NCBI GenBank assembly: GCA_003485825.1
Contig: DNHN01000169.1
Span: forward strand, 1-5,367
DNA length: 5,367 nt
Direction of reading: 5' to 3'
Source: Bacteroidota bacterium
Lineage (GTDB): Bacteria > Bacteroidota > Bacteroidia > NS11-12g > UBA9320
Under the pieces are notes generated by a model. It saw only the letters and a list, made by a program, of their open reading frames with translations, was not told the origin of the DNA and did no database searches. Below, in pieces: positions 1-5,367 of this stretch (position 1 is its first letter; each line of letters opens with the position of its first letter). Made by a program: the position numbers and the translations under genes.

Positions 1-578
1 GTCGCATATCCAGCACCATTTAATCCGTAAGCCGGGAATCCAAAATGACCAAAGATAAGAACCCAGTTTAGAAATACATTGAGAGCAAGAGCAGCAAGTG
101 TGATGACCATCCCCCCAAGGGTAAAGCTAAATCCATCACAGAGATTCTTAGCAAAAAAGAAGATCAGCATGGGTGGCATAGACCACATCAGCAATGTGAG
201 GTATGGAATAGCTAAAGCCGCTACATCTTCTGTCTGTTGGAAAACATGAAACTCTTTAATGAAGATATAGGTCACCAGGCTAGTGACTAAGGATAGACCT
301 AGGGTAATCAGTGCGCTGTCTCTGGCAAGAAGCGTGTAAGAAGAGGTTTTATTTTTGCCTTGCAGTATGCTCACAATGGTAGCAAATGCCATAGTCACTC
401 CCATAGGGAATACCGCGACTAAAAAGAAGATACTGTTGCATACTCCAGCTGCAGCTAGTTCTTTGTAACCCAGTTGACCGACCATAAGGGTGTCAAAAAA
501 ACCAGTGAATACCATTCCTAATTGTCCTATGATGATAGGCCAGCTTATCTTAATTATATCCTTGTAATATTGATTCAC
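1..578 (-). CDS. MATE family multidrug efflux transporter, N-terminal part (cut by left window edge)
   Basis: Translating the minus strand gives 192 uninterrupted residues that run off the left edge. The family consists of inner-membrane antiporters of about 450 residues and 12 helices that export cationic drugs in exchange for Na+ or H+. Visible hallmarks are the N-terminal motif W13-P-I-I-I-G-Q-L-G, followed by F-F-D29-T-L-M-V-G, where D29 matches the conserved helix-1 aspartate of NorM-type pumps, and the segment L170-N-W-V-L-I-F-G-H-F-G-F-P near residues 170-182. Hydrophobic stretches at about 13-33, 47-71, 88-108, 121-142 and 154-176 fit the first five helices. The start is set at GTG (578-576): an in-frame TAG lies at 624-626, no ATG occurs between it and the motif, and the only other usual start is a TTG at 603-605. 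It has no Shine-Dalgarno sequence. It is separated from the oxygenase gene by 310 bases and is probably its own transcription unit. Substrate cannot be inferred. The family call is firm; the exact start is less so. Confidence 0.93.
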   Translation of the reverse strand, partial: MNQYYKDIIKISWPIIIGQLGMVFTGFFDTLMVGQLGYKELAAAGVCNSIFFLVAVFPMGVTMAFATIVSILQGKNKTSSYTLLARDSALITLGLSLVTSLVTYIFIKEFHVFQQTEDVAALAIPYLTLLMWSMPPMLIFFFAKNLCDGFSFTLGGMVITLAALALNVFLNWVLIFGHFGFPAYGLNGAGYA

Positions 579-588
579 TAGAGGTCTA

Positions 589-616
589 AAAATATATGCG
601 GGCAAAGGAACTCCAA
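589..616 (-). promoter_or_regulatory. possible Bacteroidota-type promoter for the MATE gene
   Basis: Reading the minus strand, TTG (616-614) is followed by 17 bases and then TATATTTT (596-589), a 7 of 8 match to the TAnnTTTG -7 element of Bacteroidota with a -33 TTG at acceptable spacing. The box ends 10 bases before the GTG start, so any leader would be very short. The region is AT-rich and such matches arise by chance, so this is a weak call. Confidence 0.25.
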
Positions 617-736
617 AAAGGAACTAAAAAGAACTACTGTTTGCAAAAAGAAGTACAGTTGGAGTAAAATTAGTGATTCATGTCGGTAGCTTCATTGTTA
701 ATGATGTTTACTATCCGTTTTAAAGACAAATTGAAG

Positions 737-758
737 CTTTAGTTTAATTGAGCTAAAG
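737..758. repeat. short inverted repeat, possible weak hairpin
   Basis: CTTTAG (737-742) and CTAAAG (753-758) are perfect inverted copies around a 10-base AT-rich loop. In a minus-strand transcript this would form a 6-pair stem about 130 bases past the oxygenase stop, followed by a moderately T-rich sequence. The stem has only two G-C pairs and the T tract is interrupted, so it may be a weak terminator or mean nothing. Confidence 0.25.
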
Positions 759-888
759 GCAGTGTGAAATAAAAAAAACTCCCTTCATCCAGTTCGGTTT
801 ATTCCCCAATTTTGCCACTTAGCTTTTTCTTTAAACTCGTTACAAAGCAAATACGATGAGTGATATAGAAAGTTCTAAGGAGGTAGCG

Positions 889-1845
889 TTATTTCTTCTC
901 CAGTAACCCAATTTCTATCAATCGCTGAGTAAGAAATTCGCCTGCAGATATATCTTCATAGGCTTTTGAGTTATTTTCAGTAATACATTCTTCTAGGCAA
1001 TCTAAGCGCATCTCTGATACAGGATGAAGAAAAAAGGGAATAGAAAACCGGGTGCTTCCCCACTCTTCTTTCGGTGGATTGACTACTCTGTGTGTGGTGC
1101 TTCGGAGCTTATTGTTAGAGAGGCGCTGCAGCATGTCACCTACGTTTACCACGAGCTGATTGGGTAGTGCTGTGATAGGTATCCAGTTATCTTGCTTGTC
1201 CAGTACTTCTAATCCAGCGGCACTTGCACCCATCAGTAAAGTGATTAGGTTAATGTCCTCATGTTGCCCAGCACGTACAGCATTTTTAGGTGCATCTATG
1301 ATAGGTCCGTAGTGTATAGGTCTTAGTATACTATTGCCATATGCTATGTGCTGATCAAAATACGTTTCTTCGAGACCCAAGTATATGGCGATGGCTCGTA
1401 GCATATACTTGCCAGTGGTTTGTAAAGCGGCGTATGCTTTTAATCCATACTCTGAAAATTCAGGGACTTCAGCCACGTGCACATTTTCGTGGTAGTTAAA
1501 TTGGCTTTTTAGATGCGTTGGAATTTCTTGCCCAAAGTGATAAAACTCCTTCAGATCTCCAACGTTACTATCTTTACTGTGCTCGGTGCCCCAAGAAGTG
1601 AATCCTCGCTGACCAGCTATACCTTCTATGCGGTACTTCATCTTAGTCTCTAGAGGAAGAGCATAAAACTGCTTAGTATACGTGTAAAGATTTTCTGTAA
1701 GATCATCACTAAGCTCATGATTATAGATTGCCACAAATCCTATTTTTTCATACGCCTCACCAAGTTCCTTTACGAATTTTTGCTTTGTTTGTGCGTCTCC
1801 GTGTTTAAAATCATTGAGGTCTAAGGATATAATATGTTCAGGCAT
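889..1845 (-). CDS. 2-oxoglutarate/Fe(II)-dependent oxygenase, isopenicillin N synthase-like family
   Basis: A 318-residue cytoplasmic oxygenase. The N-terminal DIOX_N-type region (about residues 4-115, opening E-H-I-I-S-L-D-L-N-D-F) precedes the double-stranded beta-helix 2OG-Fe(II) domain (about 170-275). The iron ligands are visible: H195 and D197 in G-Q-H-E-D-I-N-L-I-T-L-L, and H252 in S-T-T-H-R-V-V-N-P. The R266-x-S268 pair in R-F-S-I-P-F-F is the usual 2-oxoglutarate (or substrate) carboxylate anchor. The L-R-P-I-H-Y-G-P segment before the first ligand is also typical. The family couples O2 and usually 2-oxoglutarate to hydroxylation, desaturation or ring closure; the substrate here is unknown, and a beta-lactam role should not be assumed because no peptide synthetase or other beta-lactam gene is present. 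A TTG seven codons upstream (1866) could extend the frame, but ATG at 1845 is preferred: homologous N-termini begin near this point and the TTG lies inside a likely -7 promoter box. The gene follows pabB by 78 bases. Confidence 0.93.
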   Translation of the reverse strand: MPEHIISLDLNDFKHGDAQTKQKFVKELGEAYEKIGFVAIYNHELSDDLTENLYTYTKQFYALPLETKMKYRIEGIAGQRGFTSWGTEHSKDSNVGDLKEFYHFGQEIPTHLKSQFNYHENVHVAEVPEFSEYGLKAYAALQTTGKYMLRAIAIYLGLEETYFDQHIAYGNSILRPIHYGPIIDAPKNAVRAGQHEDINLITLLMGASAAGLEVLDKQDNWIPITALPNQLVVNVGDMLQRLSNNKLRSTTHRVVNPPKEEWGSTRFSIPFFLHPVSEMRLDCLEECITENNSKAYEDISAGEFLTQRLIEIGLLEKK

Positions 1846-1863
1846 AGTGATTAGATTAGGAAA

Positions 1864-1913
1864 CAAATTTAAGCATACGGTCTGTATATAAGTAGACGTT
1901 ACGCATAAATCAA
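1864..1913 (-). promoter_or_regulatory. likely promoter of the oxygenase gene
   Basis: On the minus strand, TAAATTTG (1871-1864) is a perfect match to the Bacteroidota -7 element TAnnTTTG and ends 18 bases before the ATG at 1845. No TTG is seen at the expected -33 distance. A second overlapping candidate is TTGATT (1913-1908), 17 bases, then TATATA (1890-1885), which resembles a sigma70-type promoter. Either would let the oxygenase be transcribed independently of uvrC-pabB. No terminator-like hairpin is evident between pabB and this element, so read-through is also possible. Confidence 0.45.
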
Positions 1914-1923
1914 GTAAGTAAAA

Positions 1924-3192
1924 TTAATTGGCAGGTTCCAGTATACTAGTAATTGCTTTTGTTTTAAGCTGAACTTCCTTCCATTCACTTTCAGCCACAG
2001 AGTCAATGGTGATAGCTCCTCCTGCATTGTAGTTTAAGGTTTTTTTGGTAGTATCACACAATACGCTTCGGATTACTACATTGAAATCAAAATCGTGCTC
2101 TGGTGTGATATATCCTACTGCTCCACTGTACCATCCTCGTTTGAAATCCTCTAACTCTTCTATATGTTTCATCGCGGCTATTTTCGGTGCTCCCGTCATA
2201 CTGCCCATAGGAAATGTAGCTTCTAATATGTCAGATAGCGTTTTGTCACTAGCGACTTCACCTTCTACTGTAGATATCATTTGGTGTACTTGTAGGTAGC
2301 TATATATGCCAAAGAGTTCTAATACACGAACGCTGCCTCTTTTGCAGATTCTATTGAGATCATTGCGCACTAGATCTACAATCATCACATTCTCGGCCCT
2401 GTCTTTTTCAGAATTTTCTAGCTCTTGGATTAACCGCTGGTCTTCTTGCGGACTGTTTCCCTTTCTTATGGTCCCTTTTATAGGTTGACTGACCAGTTGA
2501 TTTCCCTTTTTAAGCAGAAACCGCTCCATACTCGCACCGCACAAGTGTAAGTGGTCTGCTCTTAGATATGCAGCCATGGGTACAGGTGATCTTTTGATGA
2601 GTTGCTGATGAAATGCAAGTGGAGAAAACGAAGTGTAATTATGCGTAAATGGCACACAATAGTTGAGTTCATAAACCTCTCCTTCGCGAATAAGTTCGTG
2701 GATTTTGCTTATTTTGTCTAAGTATATCTCTTTAGATACAGGTGACTGAGATGGCCCTACCTGGAGTGCGTTATTTTCAATTATCGGTTGCCAAAAGTCA
2801 GATGAGATAGTGCCTTTTAATTCTCGGATTTCTCCGTCTTTATCAATAGCTAAAACTAGCTGAGGCACGAAAAAGGATGTCTCAGAAGTGTCTATAAGAG
2901 TATTGTTTTGACTGGTCAGTTTTTCAAGGTGATTTTTGACGTCGTAGCCTAATACACCAAAGAGCCATTGACCTTTTTGACGAATGGCAGATTGGAAATC
3001 TGAGTAGTTATCATAGATCTCATCCGCACCAAATGCCGCTAGAAACTCGTAGTTGCCACCATACACACCTGTATTTAGCTGACAACTATCCAGTATGCAG
3101 CTGTACTTGAAATGATGGGTATATGCATAGCATAGATGCTTGAAAGCATCGAGGCCGTTACTAGCTATATAATTGGCGAGTCTATTGATCAA
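1924..3192 (-). CDS. pabB: aminodeoxychorismate synthase component I (PabB)
   Basis: A 422-residue chorismate-binding enzyme. PabB converts chorismate, with ammonia from the glutaminase partner PabA/TrpG, to 4-amino-4-deoxychorismate, the precursor of p-aminobenzoate for folate. The C-terminal catalytic domain (about 155-420) shows Q-P-I-K239-G-T, E267-N-V-M-I-V-D-L-V-R-N-D, G-S-M-T-G-A-P-K (330-337), W-Y-S-G-A-V-G-Y (354-361), N-A-G-G-A-I-T (389-395) and S-E-W-K-E-V-Q-L-K-T-K-A-I. The lysine in P-I-K-G-T marks PabB; anthranilate and isochorismate synthases normally have alanine there. The N-terminal part (1-150) is the weakly conserved regulatory-type domain. There is no fused glutaminase or lyase domain, and neither pabA nor pabC is in the window. 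The start is TTG at 3192: an in-frame TAG at 3204-3202 blocks extension, only two ATT codons lie between, and the next in-frame ATG is about 205 codons in. It overlaps uvrC by 11 bases, suggesting coupled translation. Confidence 0.93.
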   Translation of the reverse strand: MINRLANYIASNGLDAFKHLCYAYTHHFKYSCILDSCQLNTGVYGGNYEFLAAFGADEIYDNYSDFQSAIRQKGQWLFGVLGYDVKNHLEKLTSQNNTLIDTSETSFFVPQLVLAIDKDGEIRELKGTISSDFWQPIIENNALQVGPSQSPVSKEIYLDKISKIHELIREGEVYELNYCVPFTHNYTSFSPLAFHQQLIKRSPVPMAAYLRADHLHLCGASMERFLLKKGNQLVSQPIKGTIRKGNSPQEDQRLIQELENSEKDRAENVMIVDLVRNDLNRICKRGSVRVLELFGIYSYLQVHQMISTVEGEVASDKTLSDILEATFPMGSMTGAPKIAAMKHIEELEDFKRGWYSGAVGYITPEHDFDFNVVIRSVLCDTTKKTLNYNAGGAITIDSVAESEWKEVQLKTKAITSILEPAN

Positions 3193-4984
3193 AATAATTT
3201 GCTACTAGAGTTGCTTTGGCTGGACCTATCACAGATGCCAGGTCATCTACACTTGTTTTTTTGATACGAGCTACGCTCTTGAATACTCGTAACAGTTCTG
3301 CGGCAGTTTCGTCTCCTATGCCATTTATTTCAGTAAGTTTACTGACTATTGTTCCCTTACTGCGTCTATTTCGGTGGTGGGTGATACCAAATCGGTGAGC
3401 CTCATCACGCATATGCTGTATGACGCGGAGAGATTCAGATTTCTTGTCGATATAGAGTGGCATGCTGTCCCCCGGATAGTATATTTCTTCTAATCGTTTG
3501 GCTATTCCTACTATGGCGATTTGTCCGTATATGCCGAGGTCTTTTAGTGCTTTTACGGAGCTGCTTAATTGCCCCTTCCCGCCGTCTATTACAATGAGTT
3601 GAGGGAAGGGTTGTTTCTCCTCTATCATTCTGCTATATCGGCGAGTCAGCGCTTCGTACATACTGGCAAAATCGTCAGGACCTTCTACGGTCTTGATATT
3701 GAAATGGCGGTAGTCTTTTTTACTGGGTTTCCCATTTTTGAATACTACACATGCACTTACCGGGAAAGCCCCTTGTATATTAGAGTTGTCAAAACACTCC
3801 ATATGAACCGGTAAATCTTTGAGTCTGAGATCTGTTTTTATTTTAGTAAGAAGCCGCTCTACTTTGAGTTCGGGATCAAGCTTTTCATACTGGTTTGTTT
3901 TTTCTTGCATATACAGCTGAGCATTTCTGTAGCTCAGTTGCAGGAGTTTTTTCTTGTCGCCACTTACGGGTACTATAAAGTTACCCTCTAGAGGCATTTT
4001 TATAGGTACTATTATTTCTTCTGTTTCGGTATCCTCATTGATTTTTTGTACTTCTCCGTAGGCTATTTCTAGTAATTCTTCAGTGCTTTCGTCCAGTCGT
4101 TTTTTCATCTCTAGATTTCGAGACTGAATGATTATTCCTCCTGATATACGCAGGTAATTTATATATGCATAGCGTTCATTTTGAGCTATATTAAGTATGT
4201 CTACATCATTGATGCGAGAATTAACTACAGTACTACGCGTCTGGTATTTCTCTACTACTTCTAGTTTAGCCTTATACTTAGCTGCTTCTTCATACTGCCA
4301 GTCTGCAGCAGCACGCTCCATCTTATGTTTAAGGTGGTCTTTTACTTCCTTTAGATTGCCTCGAAGTATGTTTTTAATGCCTTGAATGCTTTCTTGGTAC
4401 TCTTCTTCAGATTCTAAGCCCTCACAAGCACCTTTGCAGTTGCCTATTTGATACTCTAAACACACTTTAAACTTTTTAGCTGCAATATTTTTATCAGATA
4501 AATTATACGTACAGTTCCTCGTAGGGTAAATTTTCTTACACAGTTCAAGGACTATCTTCATGAGTCGTACATTGGCATAGGGACCATAGTATTTACTCCC
4601 ATCTTTGATAGGGTTTCTTGTCGGAAATACTTTCGGGAAGCGTTCTTTCGTAATCTTGATGAGCGGAAAACTTTTATCATCTTTTAGATTAATGTTATAC
4701 TTCGGCTGGAATTCTTTAATAAGACTATTCTCGAGCAGAAGCGCATCCATCTCTGTAGGAACAACGGTTACGTTTACGTCCCATATCTTACTCACGAGAA
4801 CTTTTGTCTTGCGGTTTTCGTAGTGATTTTTATTGAAGTAAGAACTAACTCGCTTGCTTAGATCTTTAGCTTTGCCGATGTACAAGAGCCCTCCATTTTT
4901 ATCGAAATACTTGTATACTCCCGGGGCGTTTGGGAGTATTTTAAGTTTATCTACGATAGGTGCTATTGCGTTGGGTTTTGCCAA
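3182..4984 (-). CDS. uvrC: excinuclease ABC subunit C (UvrC)
   Basis: A complete 600-residue UvrC, the dual-incision nuclease of nucleotide excision repair, recruited to lesions by UvrA-UvrB. The N-terminal GIY-YIG domain (about 18-100), for the 3' cut, shows G22-V-Y and Y35-I-G with R45 and E85 as catalytic residues. Cysteines C158, C175, C183 and C187 match the spacing pattern of the UvrC iron-sulphur cluster (last two gaps of 8 and 4). A UVR motif (about 215-248) should bind UvrB. The RNase H-like 5'-nuclease domain (about 390-545) carries D399 in C-F-D-N-S-N, D467 in I-D-G-G-K-G-Q and H530 in D-E-A-H-R-F. A helix-hairpin-helix DNA-binding tail (about 548-600) contains I-N-G-I-G-D-E-T-A-A-E-L-L. 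Length is normal for the family. The start is TTG at 4984: an in-frame TAA lies at 5005-5003 and no ATG or GTG occurs before the GIY-YIG domain. The end overlaps pabB by 11 bases. All key residues are intact, so it should be active. Confidence 0.97.
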   Translation of the reverse strand: MAKPNAIAPIVDKLKILPNAPGVYKYFDKNGGLLYIGKAKDLSKRVSSYFNKNHYENRKTKVLVSKIWDVNVTVVPTEMDALLLENSLIKEFQPKYNINLKDDKSFPLIKITKERFPKVFPTRNPIKDGSKYYGPYANVRLMKIVLELCKKIYPTRNCTYNLSDKNIAAKKFKVCLEYQIGNCKGACEGLESEEEYQESIQGIKNILRGNLKEVKDHLKHKMERAAADWQYEEAAKYKAKLEVVEKYQTRSTVVNSRINDVDILNIAQNERYAYINYLRISGGIIIQSRNLEMKKRLDESTEELLEIAYGEVQKINEDTETEEIIVPIKMPLEGNFIVPVSGDKKKLLQLSYRNAQLYMQEKTNQYEKLDPELKVERLLTKIKTDLRLKDLPVHMECFDNSNIQGAFPVSACVVFKNGKPSKKDYRHFNIKTVEGPDDFASMYEALTRRYSRMIEEKQPFPQLIVIDGGKGQLSSSVKALKDLGIYGQIAIVGIAKRLEEIYYPGDSMPLYIDKKSESLRVIQHMRDEAHRFGITHHRNRRSKGTIVSKLTEINGIGDETAAELLRVFKSVARIKKTSVDDLASVIGPAKATLVANYFDQ

Positions 4985-4989
4985 GGAAG

Positions 4990-4997
4990 CAAAGGTA
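4990..4997 (-). promoter_or_regulatory. possible -7 promoter element for uvrC-pabB
   Basis: TACCTTTG on the minus strand is a perfect match to the Bacteroidota -7 consensus TAnnTTTG. It lies in the 36-base gap after the SET-domain gene and ends only 5 bases before the uvrC TTG start. No TTG occurs 17-23 bases upstream (the nearest is 26 bases away), so the -33 half is missing. If used, it would give an almost leaderless message; otherwise uvrC is transcribed from further upstream. Confidence 0.3.
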
Positions 4998-5020
4998 AGA
5001 TTTTAATATATTTGACTGGC

Positions 5021-5367
5021 TTACAATGCGGTTCTTCTATCATAAAAATTCTCACGGGTAGATTTCATTTTACATTCTCCTTGCACCACTTTTTTTATTT
5101 CGCCCCAGGTTTCTGGTGAGAGTAATTTACCTAACGGCTGATCCAGTTTATCAATCTTGCTAAATACTGTCTCTATTTTTTTGTCCCACTCCTCGGCATA
5201 GTATAGCAAATCGTCCGGATAAACAATTTTTCGCTTAGTGCCTTCTTCAACACCTCTAAATGGCTTATCTATATTTAGGTAGCCATAGTCATCTGTCAGT
5301 TGCTCTCCCGGATGTATATCTCTAATAGCTACCTCGAAATCATAAGCAGTACTTAGACAATTGCTAT
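5021..5367 (-). CDS. SET domain-containing protein, C-terminal part (cut by right window edge)
   Basis: The minus-strand frame is open from the right edge to TAA at 5023-5021, giving 114 residues of a protein whose N-terminus lies outside the window. Its first residues, S-N-C-L-S-T-A-Y-D-F-E-V-A-I-R-D-I, then P-G-E-Q-L-T-D-D-Y27-G, match the end of a SET domain: the N-C after the N-H-S-type cofactor motif, the A-I-R-D-I strand, and the G-E-x-L-T-x-D-Y motif whose tyrosine (Y27) is the usual catalytic one. SET proteins transfer methyl groups from S-adenosylmethionine to lysines; bacterial substrates are mostly unknown. The remaining ~85 residues are polar and probably helical, and lack the three-cysteine post-SET zinc motif. 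A TTG at 5209 would give a 62-residue product, but the reading frame continues upstream with SET sequence, so that is not the start. It lies 36 bases before uvrC and may be co-transcribed with it. The identification is good; the target is unknown. Confidence 0.85.
   Translation of the reverse strand, partial: SNCLSTAYDFEVAIRDIHPGEQLTDDYGYLNIDKPFRGVEEGTKRKIVYPDDLLYYAEEWDKKIETVFSKIDKLDQPLGKLLSPETWGEIKKVVQGECKMKSTRENFYDRRTAL

Larger units (their letters stand above)
579..888. other. 310-base non-coding gap between the oxygenase and MATE genes
   Basis: I find no convincing gene here on either strand; the only ATG-initiated frames I noticed are 20 codons or fewer. The stretch holds a short inverted repeat (737-758), an eight-base A run on the plus strand at 771-778 (a T run for minus-strand transcripts) without a strong stem before it, three spaced copies of a GAACT-type hexamer at 607-635, and a possible MATE promoter at its left end. 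It presumably contains the 3' end of the oxygenase transcript and the upstream region of the MATE gene. No tRNA, riboswitch or known RNA fold was recognised. Confidence 0.6.

Noticed and set aside
680..742. Plus-strand 20-codon frame in the intergenic gap
   Set aside because: Too short, no ribosome binding site, no recognisable composition or motif.
771..790. Rho-independent terminator at the eight-base T run on the minus strand
   Set aside because: The bases before the run do not form a stable GC-rich stem, so the T run alone is not enough for a terminator call.
876..884. Perfect plus-strand Shine-Dalgarno string TAAGGAGGT, equal to an anti-SD sequence on the minus strand just after the oxygenase stop
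   Set aside because: No ATG, GTG or TTG follows at a usable distance on the plus strand, and the bases after it belong to the antisense of the oxygenase gene. A single nine-base match in a phylum that barely uses such sites is best treated as chance.
889..1845. Beta-lactam biosynthesis role suggested by the isopenicillin N synthase family name
   Set aside because: The family is broad, and no peptide synthetase, epimerase or other beta-lactam gene is in the window.
2045..2488. Plus-strand open frames of 84 and 60 codons inside pabB
   Set aside because: They lie wholly antisense to a well-conserved gene and their products resemble no family; they are shadows of the pabB coding frame.
3216..4823. 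Several plus-strand open frames of 60-81 codons inside uvrC
   Set aside because: All are antisense to confirmed UvrC domains and show low-complexity Ser/Leu-rich translations typical of shadow frames.
5021..5209. Stand-alone 62-residue small protein starting with TTG at 5209
   Set aside because: The same frame is open to the right window edge and encodes the end of a SET domain, so this is the tail of a larger protein.

Overview
The window looks like an ordinary chromosomal stretch from a member of the Bacteroidota (order not resolved). This rests on the moderately AT-rich sequence, the style of the encoded proteins, the lack of Shine-Dalgarno sequences before every gene, and several matches to the TAnnTTTG -7 promoter element of that phylum. 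All five recognisable genes lie on the minus strand, so transcription runs from high to low coordinates.

In transcription order: (1) the C-terminal 114 residues of a SET-domain protein, cut by the window's right edge and ending at 5021; (2) a complete uvrC (4984-3182), the nuclease subunit of nucleotide excision repair; (3) a complete pabB-type aminodeoxychorismate synthase component I (3192-1924), overlapping the uvrC end by 11 bases; (4) a 2-oxoglutarate/Fe(II) oxygenase of the isopenicillin N synthase-like family (1845-889), with its own likely promoter in the 78 bases before it; (5) after a 310-base non-coding gap, the first 192 residues of a MATE-family multidrug efflux pump (from 578), cut by the left edge.

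The uvrC-pabB overlap suggests co-transcription and coupled translation. Otherwise the genes serve unrelated jobs: protein methylation (putative), DNA repair, folate precursor synthesis, an unknown oxidation, and drug/cation efflux. I see no mobile element, CRISPR array, tRNA, rRNA or defence system, and nothing that amounts to a new multigene system. The points most worth a second look are the non-ATG starts forced on uvrC, pabB and the MATE gene, the -7-like boxes only 5 to 18 bases before three starts, and the bacterial SET-domain protein.
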